From positions 1,544,171 to 1,608,170 of the forward strand of contig JAJEKV010000037.1 in the NCBI GenBank assembly GCA_021234155.1: 64,000 nt of DNA. The letters run 5' to 3'. Origin of the DNA: Isoetes taiwanensis. Taxonomy: Eukaryota; Streptophyta; Lycopodiopsida; Isoetales; Isoetaceae. Position numbers and translations under genes: made by a program. This document shows, one piece after another, positions 1 through 10,393 of this stretch. Every line of letters starts with the position of its first letter. Positions within the stretch are counted from its first letter, which is position 1. The notes beneath the pieces are model-generated. The model worked only from the letters and a program-made list of their open reading frames with translations, ran no database searches and was not told where the DNA came from.

Positions 1-114
1 TCCATGTTGCCTAGCGTGTATGATCACGGTCGGGATAAGGGCGCATTGGACAATGTACCAATGTCGAGCATGAAAGTATATACAAACACCGGAATAAACA
101 AATAAATAGTAGCC

Positions 115-510
115 CGGGTTTTCTCGACTCATGAGTCGAAAAGTCCCTTTGAATGTCTAATTTTCTTTTACTTCTTTTCGGGTTTCTCGACTTCAGTCGA
201 GAAAGCTCTACATCCTTTGATTTTCAGCATTACCACGGCTTTCTCGATTTCGCGAGTCGAAAACCCCATGATAATCGGCAAATAATAGGATGGCGGGGGC
301 TTTCTCGACTTCGCTCGAAAAGTCCCTTGAATGTCTAATTTTCTTTTTTCGGCTAAAGGTTTTCGACTCGCGAAATGAAAGCTCCACATCCTTTGATTTT
401 CTGTGTTACTCCTGGCTTTCTCGACTCGCGAGTCGAGAAACCCCAGTGATAATCGGCAAATGTTAGGATGGCAGGGCTTTCTCGACTCGCGAGTCGAGAA
501 TGGAAAGATT
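115..510. repeat. Array of short palindromes (ctcgactcgcgag family)
   Basis: Seven closely spaced copies of an inverted-repeat motif lie near 119, 181, 239, 301, 359, 417 and 478, about 60 bp apart. The best copies (417 and 478) read TTTCTCGACTCG followed by its near-exact complement, so each is a perfect or near-perfect palindrome of about 22-24 bp. The other copies carry small indels around the central CGCG. Spacer sequences also recur: 'gataatcggcaaat' and 'ctttgattttc' each appear at least twice, so the real unit is about 120-180 bp holding two or three palindromes. No coding content is credible here. The function is unknown. Confidence 0.75.
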
Positions 511-519
511 CAGAGTTAT

Positions 520-1700
520 TTACCTTACGTAGCTGGCACTCGCTGCTATTGTGTTCTGGCAGTGGCTAATGCTGGCCAGTTCGGTTGCTGGCGTCTCCGC
601 CGAAAGAACTCTGCACTCTCGCTTGGCATATCTATCCTTGATCCTTTGCGGCACCTCCTTCTCCGTCTGCAATACTTGAGCCGCCCTCACTGAATGCTGA
701 CCGTCTACAACCCAGAACCGGACTTCTTTTCCCTTCAGATCTTCCTCAGACTTCCAGCTGAACAACTCACCTGTCGATCTGCTAAAAGGTATGACATCCG
801 CAGGCATTGGATCTCAACGGGGATGTCGCGCACCATCGGGGTTGAATCTCCAAATGTGTGCTGGATTAAATTCCCTGTGGTTGAACAAGACGGCATCTCC
901 CGTGCAAACCTTCAGCCGTCTAATGTCCAGCAGCAGCTTGTGTGATATTCCCAACGGATAATACTGAGCTAGACGCTCCATTTTCTGTGCCCCTCTCTGT
1001 GAAATCCTGATCTGATCATCTGGATCGAGGTTTGGGGAGTCGACCATATCTTCGTCTCCTTCGTCATCTGATTCCTCCCGTGTGGTGTCATCATCCCCAT
1101 CTTTGTTTTTTGGTGGACTTTTTTGTGTATGAACCACAACTTCATTCCCCACTGCAGAGTGTTGTAGAGTCTTCAAAGACAAGAGAAGTGAAGCTCCCCG
1201 TATTGAAACGTTTTCCCGACTCGAAATCTCCATACCAAGCTCCCTGGATGTTAGGGTTCCGGCCTCCTTCATCCCTTCCAGATCCTTCCACCCAAGGTTC
1301 TGACAATTTAAAGGCGCCGGCCTTTTTTCGGTGCCCTTAGCCTTGCTCATGGAAGAGTGAGAATAATTTGAAACTGCTAATTTTTTGGTGCGATAGAACT
1401 TACTCTTCTGGCAGTCCTCGACATGTAGTGTTAAATGCTTCGAATCTGGCGCAGAGACGGAGAGCACAACACCGATTTTCTTGTACTTGTCTCCGAGCTC
1501 TTCTTGTCCCTTTGGTGTAGAAACAGATCTTTCTCCTTCCCACTTGTCGATACCTCGACATACCACCAAGAATCTGCATTTGTTTCAAGAAGCTCGTCTC
1601 CGATCCCTCGATGACCCGAAGAATGGAGTTCGGCCATGATCACCCGGTGAGTCCGAGGTGAATCTTTTGCAAGAAGAAAGGATGGATCGGTTAAGGTATT
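520..1700 (-). pseudogene. Broken gene with a ParB-like DGQH motif
   Basis: A minus-strand coding stretch runs from about 1635 down to 520 but is split over frames. An N-terminal piece (about 1635-1520) gives MAELHSSGHRG. The main piece (1569-814, 251 codons) has an acidic low-complexity segment (KNKDGDDDTTREESDDEGDED). A C-terminal piece (807-520) contains VRFWVVDGQHSVRAAQVLQ. The DGQHS-RAA signature (plus-strand about 680-712) resembles the nucleotide-binding signature of ParB/sulfiredoxin-fold proteins (DGxHR-xxA). A TGA at about 814 separates the last two pieces although they share a frame. The first junction needs a frameshift. Product function is not known; it may be an element-borne or plant-specific gene. 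The nearby palindrome array covers whatever followed the C-terminus. Confidence 0.4.
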
Positions 1701-1727
1701 CCGACAAAAGAAAAACCTCGAGCTCAC

Positions 1728-2424
1728 CCGGGTGTTTGTCTTCTTCTTCTTCTTTGCCGGCGAAGCATCCTCCTACCTACCGCTTCTTGGGCCGAGTCAT
1801 GTCTCAGATGCCCTCTCATCCTCTTCGGACCCTCGTAAATTAAGTTTCCTCCGCGGCGTTGTGAGTTTTAGGACTGCATGTAAAAAGATGATCATGGTTC
1901 TTTAATTTGAAGTTAAGGACATGCAATCATTTATGAAAAAAGCGGGCTAAAGTGCAAAGACGGTCGGCTTTAGCCCCAAAACACTATTTCGAAATTTAAT
2001 CACATCAAGGGACTAAGTGAGTGGAGCGTGGTTTATCTTCCCCTGGCGGCATTGGGGAACTTCGAGGTCGGAGGGGATCATCGACTGTTAGCGACTTCGA
2101 ATGGCGCCCGCTGACGGTAAGTCGCTAATGGCCTTGCATATGTGTGTTTTTCCCGACCCGGCGGCCCCTATTGCAAAGCGCTTGATTTGATCGATGAGCA
2201 CGGCTAAGGTAGGAAGCGGAGAGGGAGCCGCCGAACACGAACTCTACATCGCTGGCGCCATGGAAAGGGGATACGCGAGAATCGCAGTGGATACTGAGTA
2301 TTAGATCTTGAATACACTCTTGAAGAGACCGGCGAAAGAAGCAAAGACTCGGGTGAGGCTCATGGATCCGTGATACAAAGGGCCCAAGGAATTACCAAGC
2401 GGAAGAGGTGAGTTTTGAGATGCC
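1728..2424. other. Intergenic, nothing recognised
   Basis: No sustained reading frame, RNA gene or repeat was recognised. The segment is less AT-rich than the later intergenic DNA, with local GC-rich patches around 2040-2240. Confidence 0.4.
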
Positions 2425-2428
2425 TATG

Positions 2429-2467
2429 TTATTTAAACATGTAGAACATGCATATATGTTTAAATAA
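2429..2467. repeat. Perfect 12-bp inverted repeat
   Basis: TTATTTAAACAT at 2429-2440 is matched exactly by its complement ATGTTTAAATAA at 2456-2467, with a 15-nt loop. It is AT-only except for one C/G pair. It could be a small foldback or chance in AT-rich DNA. It lies just upstream of the longer hairpin at 2491. Confidence 0.6.
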
Positions 2468-2490
2468 TGGAACTGCTGATAAGCTCGACG

Positions 2491-2583
2491 GATTCAGTGT
2501 TTCCTTGTCCAGCATTTTTCAGCTTCGAGAGATGATTTACTCTCTAGGTTGAGAGATGCTCGGCAAGGAAACATTGGATCGGG
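2491..2583 (+). ncRNA. miRNA-precursor-like hairpin (candidate)
   Basis: A foldback of about 92 nt. The left arm (about 2491-2515) includes TGTTTCCTTG and the right arm (about 2557-2582) includes CAAGGAAACA. Outside these cores most arm differences are T:G or G:T wobbles, with only about two true mismatches in some 26 pairs. After a small asymmetric internal loop, a second helix pairs CAGCTTCGAGAG (about 2519-2530) with CTCTCTAGGTTG (about 2541-2552), leaving a loop of about 8-10 nt. Tolerance of wobbles fits selection at the RNA level, as in plant pre-miRNAs, but MITE-type foldbacks look similar. The arms match no miRNA family I recognise. Confidence 0.35.
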
Positions 2584-2699
2584 GGTAAAGAACAGTTCCG
2601 TTTAGGTGTGTTTTTCATGGACTGTTTACTTGGAATGTTGTACATAGATCAGGCTAGGACTAAGGCCCAGGAGATGCGGTTCAAATGCATCCTCTTGTA

Positions 2700-3860
2700 G
2701 TTAGTCGGAGGGGCCTCCACCCTGTCCGAACCACTCCTCTTCGCAATATTCGAGGAAGATGGTTCGAAGGAGAGTGGCTCAGACAGTAGACAGGCTAGAG
2801 GCACTTGGGACTAAAAACAGGAGAATAGAAAGTCACGATTTTGTAGAGAATGCAAGCCTTGGCTTCTTCGTGGTTTTCCCTGTGAAAGTTGTAGAGGCCT
2901 CCACCCAGTCCGAGCCCCTCCCCTTCGCAATATTCGACGAAGATGGTTCGAAGGAGAGTGACTCTGACTGGGTCGAGGCCACTGCTACCGGACACATTCT
3001 GGGAGAATTGGGTGGTTAAGGGATTCTCGACTTGGCGAAGTCGAGAATGCTTGGTTCGTCTACATTCTCGCTCGCAGTCGAGAATGCCTTAACCATCCGT
3101 AACTCCGGTTAGTACACATGGAGTGGAGTGTTGGGTAAAGGCATTCCGACTTCGAGCCGAGAATGCATACTCTGAAGCTCTGTGGTTTCCCTGTGGTTAG
3201 TTGTAGAGGCCTCCACCCAGTCAGAGCCCATCCCCTTCGCAATATTCGACGAAGAAGGTTCGAAGGAGACGGTCTTTGATTGGGTAGAGGCCAATCGCTA
3301 ATTCACAATAAGGTGAGAATTGGGTTGCTAGAGTTGGCCTCGGACAACAAAAACACTTCCCGCAATGTCCAGGAAGATAGAAGGAGAGTGTTTAAAGGCT
3401 CCTGCAGCCCAGCTCTAGAGTGCACTAGAACTGCATTTTTCTCGACCACCAGTCGAGAAAGCAGCCAACAACTCTGTGGTTAGTCGCCGAGGCCTCCACC
3501 CAATCGGGAGCCCATCCCCTTCGCAATATTCGGCGAAGATGGTTCAAGGAGACGGTCTTTGATTGGGTAGAGGCCATCCCACATTCACAGAGAATTGGGT
3601 TGCTAAGAGTTGGCCCGCAGACAATCAAAACCACTTCCCTTCAATGTCCCGAGGAAGATAGAAGGAGAGTGGTTGAGATCCATCTGCCAGCCAACTAGAT
3701 TTACTAGAGCTGCGTTTTCTCGACTCACGAGTCGGTGAAAGCCGCCAGCACCTCCGATGGTTAAGTCATGAGGCCTCCACCCGCCGGAGCCAATCCTCTT
3801 CGCCCATTCGATGAGCATGGTTCAAGGAGACTGACGGGACCGGGTGGAGGCACTGCGGCG
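2700..3860. repeat. Foldback-containing tandem repeat, five copies
   Basis: Five diverged copies of an ~90-bp module start near 2706, 2890, 3206, 3487 and 3770. Each begins with GAGGCCTCCACCC, runs through CCTTCGCAATATTCG, GAAGATGGTTCGAAGGAGA, and ends near GGGT(A/C)GAGGCC. The two ends are complementary (GGCCTCCACCC against GGGTxGAGGCC), so each module can fold on itself. Spacing between copies varies from about 185 to 315 bp because other sequence, including the CTCGACT palindrome, lies between. Short open frames here are by-products of the repeat. Confidence 0.7.
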
Positions 3861-4045
3861 CACAAAGAGCCATTGGCGGTATCACATTCTCGACTCACCA
3901 GCCCAGAAGGCTGCACGAGGGTTCTAAAGAATGTGAAGACATTGGGTAGTCAGCAATCCGGGAAATCCTTGAGAATCCCTCAACACGCCAACAGTCGAGT
4001 GTACACTCCTCTTCTCGCCCTGAAATCGAGAAGTTCATTCCTGAA
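3020..4045. repeat. Second cluster of the CTCGACT palindrome
   Basis: The palindrome seen at the left end recurs interspersed with the 90-bp module: near 3023 (attctcgacttggcgaag then complement), 3064, 3142, 3437, 3715 and 3886, with decayed half-sites near 4025-4050. Several copies start with ATTCTC and end GAGAAT, so the full unit is about 24 bp. One further half-copy lies near 8980 and another near 9128. Confidence 0.65.
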
Positions 4046-4139
4046 GTCGAGAAGAAGGCTCAGACTTCTGGACTATTGGCAAGCTGAAGTATTCTCAACT
4101 CGCCACTCCCTCTGATGTCTCCCCGCAGCGGGATTTCTT

Positions 4140-5040
4140 GTGAGTTAGAAATGGAGATTACGTGAAGCAATTCCTATTCTGAATTCTTCTTTGGGAGAAA
4201 GACATTCCTAGTTATTTTCTACGTTAATGCTCGCAATATCTTACTTCCTAACACCGCTCTCGATGATTTCTATCTCGGTTGCTTGCTACTATAACCACTA
4301 TTCTCACTTGTGCCCGCATAATGTATTCAATTCAACCACAAGCAAGAAAAAGATAACAAAAAACGAAAAACAATACAAAGATTAATGAGATTAATGAGAA
4401 AAACAGAGAACGCTGGAGAACAAATCTGAGAAAAAGTGGAGAACGATGCGAGAAAAATGAGATTAAAAAAGGGTATGATATTACAAAACATACCCGGAAG
4501 ATTTGTTTTGGATGAGGAGGAGGCTTCCGAGTTAAGCTTCCATGTGGGTATAGTCGTTGACAAAGCGTGAATAAGGATTTGTCCGGGTCAGAATTGTATC
4601 GTGGATTAATAAGAGCCTCTAACAACGTAATATAAGAAAAATGCACTAAAAGACTTCTGAGAAAAACTAAAAAGCGAAGACTAAAAGGGCCTCACTTTCT
4701 TCCCAAAGATGCGCCGCCGAACAATGAATCAAGGCGAGAACCCGGAAGCGCCCCGATCCGTCGACCAAGCCGTCATAATAATAAGATGGCCGAATCGCTT
4801 CGGTTCGATCGATCGCCTGATCGGTAAAAGCGCCTAAGGAAACAGGGGAGGAAGAGAGATCGAGAAAACGTGGGGAGGAAGAATGGTCGGGGGAGAGGAA
4901 GAGGGTGCGATTAATTAAAACACACCCTCGAACCTCGTAAAAAGTGCAATAATAAAACCATTGTCACGTGGGCCATGCCCTCCATGACGTGGCGATGGAT
5001 TCTTCGCGACGCCCACGGGCTCCCCTCTTAAGAGGCCACG
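4140..5040. other. Intergenic, purine-rich then GC-rich
   Basis: 4330-4480 is A-rich low-complexity DNA that yields spurious Phe/Ser/Leu-rich frames on the minus strand. 4690-5040 is CpG-rich, with several CGATCG/GATCG steps and a CACGTGG core (G-box-like) near 4964. This composition could mark a promoter or 5' region, but no gene was identified beside it. Confidence 0.35.
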
Positions 5041-5049
5041 GTGGCCATG

Positions 5050-5350
5050 ACAAAATATGAAAGGGTAGGTTATATGCTTATGTATTTAATAAGGTTTCAA
5101 TGGTTGTATTTAATATGGTTTCAATGGTTGTATTTAATATGGTTTCAATGGTTACAATGTTTACATATGGTTTAGAATGAGTGTGGTTGTATGCTTTAAT
5201 ATGGTTATATGATTTTAGTTAATATGGTTGTATGGTTTGTATATGGTTTGTATATGAGTGTGGTTTGTATGGTTTTATATGGTTGTATGGTTTGTATATG
5301 AGTGTGGTTTGTATGGTTTTATATGGTTCATATGGTCATATTTGTGGTGT
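5050..5350 (+). repeat. ATGGTT/GTATGG simple-sequence tract
   Basis: A low-complexity tract made of ATGGTT, TGGTTGTAT and TGGTTTGTATATGAGTG units, repeated imperfectly. It ends about 40 bp before the first credible codons of the downstream gene. The Trp/Phe/Tyr-rich translation of this tract is not protein. Confidence 0.75.
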
Positions 5351-5398
5351 TTGGGGCTATATGGTTTTAATGTGAGCTTTTTCATTCAGGGAGCATGT

Positions 5399-8300
5399 GA
5401 GATGAGTAAAATGGAGCCAGGGAATTCCAAAGGAGGCCATTGCCCTAGGCTCCAATGGAGGAAGATGGGTTGCCTTTTGTTGCACCCTTGCAACCAGACG
5501 GTATTTGCAGAGGGCATAATAACTGCAGTTGATCCATTTGATAGTGTGAATGATGAGAGGCTGGGAGATGAACATCTTGGAGTTGGCATTGTGAAGCTTC
5601 TTATCGAAGTTGATACTATCATGTCCCAGGGAAGCTCTAGGGCAAAAGTATGCTAGTGGGTATCAAAAAAACGCGGCCCCAGCACTTAGATCAGCACCAT
5701 GGATGTACTATTCTATCATAGTATTCCACTTGTTATTAATTGGAGTTGTTACATATTTCTATTGATTACCTAATTACCGTGTGCTAGTACCAGTAACACC
5801 TTAAACAAGCTGCCATATGGGGTGCTATATGAGTGCTGTCAGCATGTGTCTGGACGCCTGCTTTTGCACCCCACCAGCATACTTTTGCCCTCTAGTGATT
5901 GCATTGTGTGCTCAGGGCTGCTGGAGTCCCAAGCTCAGTTGAGATGGCCAATTAGATTTATTACACACAAGAATGGTGATACTCTAGAATGCCCTACTGA
6001 ACTACACACCCCAAGGCCCACCCAAGGCCATGTGGAAGATTTGGTGGTCGATGAGCATCCTTTGATCACAAGGAAGAGACGCTATGTCTTTCATAAAAGG
6101 CAGCCAAAGGTGCCCAAGAGGCCTAGAAGTGACAAATATTTAGAAAGGATGGAAAGTATGGCACCAACCAAAGAAAACCTGGAGGCAATTAGGGGACAAG
6201 AGTGTTGCAACCTAGATTGCACGCGGCATTACAATGTGGATGACCTCGTCTTGATAAGGTCCCAATACATTGGACAACTTCAAAAAAGATAGGATTAATT
6301 TCATTTACTCCTTGTGTAGGAATTCCAAATATGATGAAAACACAGATCTGCCGCTATATCAATTGAGGGGAATGAAGGTATGTATGAGAGCATTGAGATG
6401 GATTCTTGGGGTGAGCAAGTCTTCATTTTACAGATACTGGGAGCAGGTTAGAAAAGGGCACACTTTGTTCCAACATGGTAATGCACTCACTTTGAAACCT
6501 AGAGCAAATACTCTAAAGGCCATTGCAGTCTTCGAGAGCTTTGTGAGATACATGTCTCAATCTATGCCCCACAAGTCGAAGGTGAACGAGCACGGTGTGC
6601 TTAGTGGTGCAAAGAGTGTTGCCACAACACTATATCCAAAAGGAGTGCCTTGAGGAGGTCAACTCCATCCTAGAAACCACCGAGGTAGGCCTCTTTTCTC
6701 AATCACATTTCAGCAAGTTATGGAGCACTCACTTCTCGGACGTGAGTGTCCTACAACACATGCCATTCTCAAAGTGCAACACTTGCATTCAACTCAAGGA
6801 TACACTTGCATCAACTGCAATAGAGAAAGAAAGAATGGCAATTAGGGAGCAATTTGCAGATCACCAAAGGGACCAAATATCATGTAGACAGTTGTATTGG
6901 CGATGGAGAACATTTTCTCGAGATGCACCGGACAAATTTTTGTGTATAATTCATGATAAGATGGACCAACACAAGACTTTCTTGCCAAAGCTAGATCCTT
7001 TACCCAAGCGTTGTCAAAACGCTTTTCAGATGAAAGTAAGTCTGGCGGGTGTATTAACACATGGTCATGGAACTGGAACATATGGTCATTTTGTGCTTGA
7101 TCTATGGAGAGATGATCCAAACTTCCATGTGAGCTCTATTTTCAAGTGCTTGAGAACACTAGAGAAAGGATCGATAGAAGGGAGGAGGTATTCCCCTTCA
7201 ACACCCATTTTGAGGCTTTGATGGATGATCAACCGCTTTGTTACCAAAGGCGATAAAAAAGCTCACATCCAAGGTGTCTAGTGAATCAAGGAGGACTTGG
7301 GATGATTTCCCCTTACTTGAGAAATCAATTTGCTGAGGAGCTATGTGTTTCAGATTGGACAACCTGTTGGAAAAAAACAAGAATAGATGGATGTTTGGGG
7401 CAATGTCATACTTGACGGTGGGGGAGTATTCAAAGTTGTGAAAGTGGGATTCATGATGGTTGGGCATACGCATGATGATATAGATGGATTCTTTGGAACT
7501 TTCTCCACCAAGCTCAAGAGAGAAAACGTGACCACTCTCCCTGAACTAATGGATGTGTTTGAGAGCTGCATTGACCCCAACCCAATGGCTTTCTTGATGG
7601 ATGAGGTTGCAGATTGGAAATCATTTGTAGAAGGATACTTGCTAGATGGCAAGGACCAGTTGACAGGACACACAAAGCCACTTCAATTCAAGTTTTGGGT
7701 TAGGGATGGAATACCAATCATGCAATATAAGTGGAGACCAGGTGACAAGTTGTGGATGCCTGTACAAGGTATCGAGTTGTGGCAAAGGGGTGTTGCTGGT
7801 GAAGTTCTCATTCCTAAAGGGCAGCCAAAACCACTACCTCCCTTCAAGACAGTCAAAGACTCTAGCCAACTGGTGAAGGGCATCAAGGATTACATAACGC
7901 ACTGGGATGATGTTCGAAATGGAAAGCACACCTCCACTCTTAAGAAAAATCAAATGGACTCCCTAATCAAGTACTGGGAGAAAGTTGTGACATGCTTAGA
8001 AACCCAAAGTGACCATGTGGGAGGGAGCTAAGAGACGGGTTCTTGCCAGAGTCAAGATGGGAGGGTTCTCAAGGTGCAAGCACGTCTAAGAATGCTCACT
8101 TGGGTCCCAAGTGGTTTGTGGGAAGTAAGGCCTCAAAGCCAAAGTGGTTTGATCTTCCTGAGTGGGATCCCTTTGAGGACATCAAGGAAGGATACTTTGT
8201 GCTAGTAAGGCCTGATGATGAGGACTGTCCAATATGGTTAGGGGTGGCACTCTCCATGTGACCACCACTATGCCCCGATGGAGAGGAGTTGCGCCCTGGA

Positions 8301-8545
8301 TTCCAAATTCAATATTGGGAGCCCATTGGGAGGCACAAGAAGGGCAACTTGAAGGAGCAATACAATCGATTCTTTGGGAGAAGAAGTGGAGGCCAATTAT
8401 GTCGACCCTCAAAGGAGGGAATTGGTGGAGTGTGTGGTATGGTCATATCCAAGTTCTCACATTGCAAAAGACAACACACACAAGATCCCAAGAAAGGAGA
8501 TGGACAAGGCCATGAGCAACCTCCATGCTATATCATTGTATGAGG
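5399..8545 (+). pseudogene. DUF7869-type element gene, frameshifted
   Basis: One long plus-strand gene is spread over several frames. 5399-5650 starts MSKMEPGNSKGGHCPRLQW. 5810-6292 contains ECCNLDCTRHYNVDDL. 6270-6653 contains LGVSKSSFYRYWEQVRKG. 6595-7221 contains a cysteine pair (FSKCNTC), then FLCIIHDKMDQHKTFLPKL and GHGTGTYGHFVLD. 7350-8031 contains MMVGHTHDDIDGFFG (about 7456-7494) and 8043-8520 contains YWEPIGRHKKGN. The GHTHxDID signature, preceded by a cysteine-rich region and an Asp-containing HDKMD strand, is the pattern of the DUF7869 family, widespread in multicopy element-like plant genes. A nuclease/transposase role is my inference from the acidic motifs. Several frame changes fall at homopolymers (A6 at 6283, A4 near 6640, G5 near 7420), so some may be sequence errors. 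An intron at about 5720-5811 is possible. Confidence 0.6.
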
Positions 8546-8559
8546 GTGCATAATATTGA

Positions 8560-9222
8560 GAAGTTTGAAAACTTTCTCAACTAGTGGTTTGTAAAATTTA
8601 TGAGGAAAACAAGTAACCCAATTCTATGTGTGTCATGTGTAATTCTATTCAAGCAATCAATTCAGAAATTTCTTTTATGGTGTGTGAGTCCCATTTTCAG
8701 TCCGAGTCCCAAAATTCAAGATTTGTCCCACTTTAATTAAATACGACTTAATGTAGGTAATTGTAGTTGTTAAAGCTAGCATATTGGAAAAACAACCAAT
8801 TTTGTTAAGGGGTTCATGTCATCCCTCCCTCTTGAGGTTGAACATCCTCATTGGAAGAGAATGCCGTTACATGATGAGCTTGAATCTTTGCTAAAAACAT
8901 CTTTTGCTTTAAATACTACCAGAAAGTCATTGTACATCATTGCTTTAACATCATGAAAAGACCTAAAGCAGCAAAGGCATTCTCGAGTCGAGCATGTCCT
9001 ATAACGACACTATACATAGATATTGCACACTCCACCAAGAAAAAAAATGTAGGTAATTGTAGTTGTTAAAGCTATCATTGCTTTAACATCATGAAAAGAC
9101 CTAAAGCAAAACATCTTTGAAAAGGCATTCTCGAAAAGTCGAAAGCATGTCCTATAACGACACTATACATAGATATTGCACACTCCACCAAGAAAAAATG
9201 TAGGTAATTGTAGTTGTTAAAG
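8560..9222. repeat. Locally duplicated AT-rich repeat
   Basis: Two modules are repeated. Module A (TGTAGGTAATTGTAGTTGTTAAAGCTA) occurs near 8753, 9048 and 9200, and is followed by GCATATTGGAAAAACAACC in the first and third copies. Module B (TTGCTTTAACATCATGAAAAG through CACTCCACCAAGAAAAAA) occurs at about 8939-9046 and 9077-9197. Module B holds a remnant of the CTCGA palindrome (near 8980 and 9128). No gene is seen in 8560-8750. Confidence 0.65.
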
Positions 9223-9400
9223 CTAGCATATTGGAAAAACAACCAATTTTCCAGATGTTGCAAACATGTCAATGAGAGTAATGGCCAATACATCAACTGT
9301 TTTAAATCCAACACCAACTTCTTTAGCAATAATAATCGCCTCTTCTATGGGGACAATGCATGGTGTGAAGTTTGCTACTAGAAACATTTGAAATGAAAAA
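9223..9400 (-). pseudogene. Possible PPR fragment
   Basis: A 61-codon minus-strand frame reads PIEEAIIIAKEVGVGFKTV then DVLAITLIDMFATSGKL. The LIDMF-xx-GKL end resembles the L/S-type PPR helix 'LIDMYAKCGKL' of plant PLS-class PPR proteins, and EEAxxIAKEVxxxGF resembles the preceding helix. Only one or two repeats are present, so this is at best a fragment. Confidence 0.3.
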
Positions 9401-9408
9401 TATTGCAC

Positions 9409-9918
9409 CCTGTTATATATCTCTGAGATTTCATCTATAAGGTTTCATGTCTAAGCCTGTCATATCTTATTGTGCAGATTCACCTCTAACGATTCAAAGA
9501 ATACATTTTTTTGAAATATCCTTCGAAAAGGTAAACTTTGACTAATGCACATTTAAATCTGGAGCCCAAAATTCATATGTTTGTTATAAAATAAGTACCT
9601 GTTACATGAAACATTAACTAGAAACAAAAAGTAAATTGGGAAGTACATGAAAAATAGTGTTGTTTCAGAGAAAGCCAAGCCTCAGTGGAAGACCATAGTA
9701 ATAGACTTTTATAGATTAAGCAGGCCTATGGGAAACAGTTTACACCAAAGCAGTGTATAACAAACCTTTTTTGCCCAATAGGAAAAAAACCTTTTGTTTA
9801 TAAAATTAATAGGATTATATAAGTTTGAACCGGATTGGCCCTTTTGTTACAAAATCCATTAGGAACTTTCTTGTAACAAATATTTATAAAAGGGTCAACA
9901 TGAAGTTTCTTTTTTACA
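9409..9918. other. AT-rich intergenic, nothing recognised
   Basis: No coding signal. TTGTTATAAAATAAG and TTTGTTTATAAAATTAAT are ordinary AT-rich DNA. The tandem block starts at the right end of this stretch. Confidence 0.4.
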
Positions 9919-9939
9919 AAGAATCCTGTAGTAGACTTG

Positions 9940-10390
9940 TATGTAATAAGAACTCTCTTTACAAGGACATACAATGGAAACAAAATCAAACTTTTCTATT
10001 TCAGACCATTGTACAAGCTCATCAAGTGTTGTAGTACATTGCAAAACCTATAATACATGCACTATATGATGAAAAAATGTTTTAGAGGTGGTCGTTTAAT
10101 ATGATTTAATATTGTAGGCGTATATTAAATATAATATTTTCATTCCCTATATAAAAGTAGCTTAGTAAGAAAATCCTACTAGTATAAAAATATAACAAAA
10201 AAAAATCCTAGGACCTATGGCTTTAACCGCCCAAATCCTTATACCATTTTTTGGACGCCCCAGATATCCTACAATATTTCATATGGACCGGAACTTTTTA
10301 ATTTGAACCGGATTGTTTGATTCAATCCTAGGACTTTGTTGCACATTGCACCACAGTAAATGTGTTTCTAAAACCAAGATTATATGAACA
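9940..10390. other. AT-rich DNA upstream of the Helitron gene
   Basis: No coding content. It includes TAATATTGTAGG and ATATTAAATATAATATT-like AT-rich inverted stretches around 10105-10140. A Helitron 5' end (TC with no inverted repeat) would lie in or left of here but cannot be fixed from one sequence. Confidence 0.35.
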
Positions 10391-10393
10391 GGG

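Noticed and set aside
115-510. Regularly spaced short repeats read as a CRISPR array
   Set aside because: The repeats are imperfect palindromes with recurring, non-unique spacers in a plant genome, and no cas genes are present.
4327-4646. Minus-strand Phe/Ser/Leu-rich frames resembling membrane proteins
   Set aside because: They come from an A-rich low-complexity tract and have no start context or homology pattern.
5258-5398. Trp/Phe/Tyr-rich start of a 132-codon plus-strand frame
   Set aside because: It is translation of the ATGGTT simple repeat. Credible coding begins at the later ATG near 5401.
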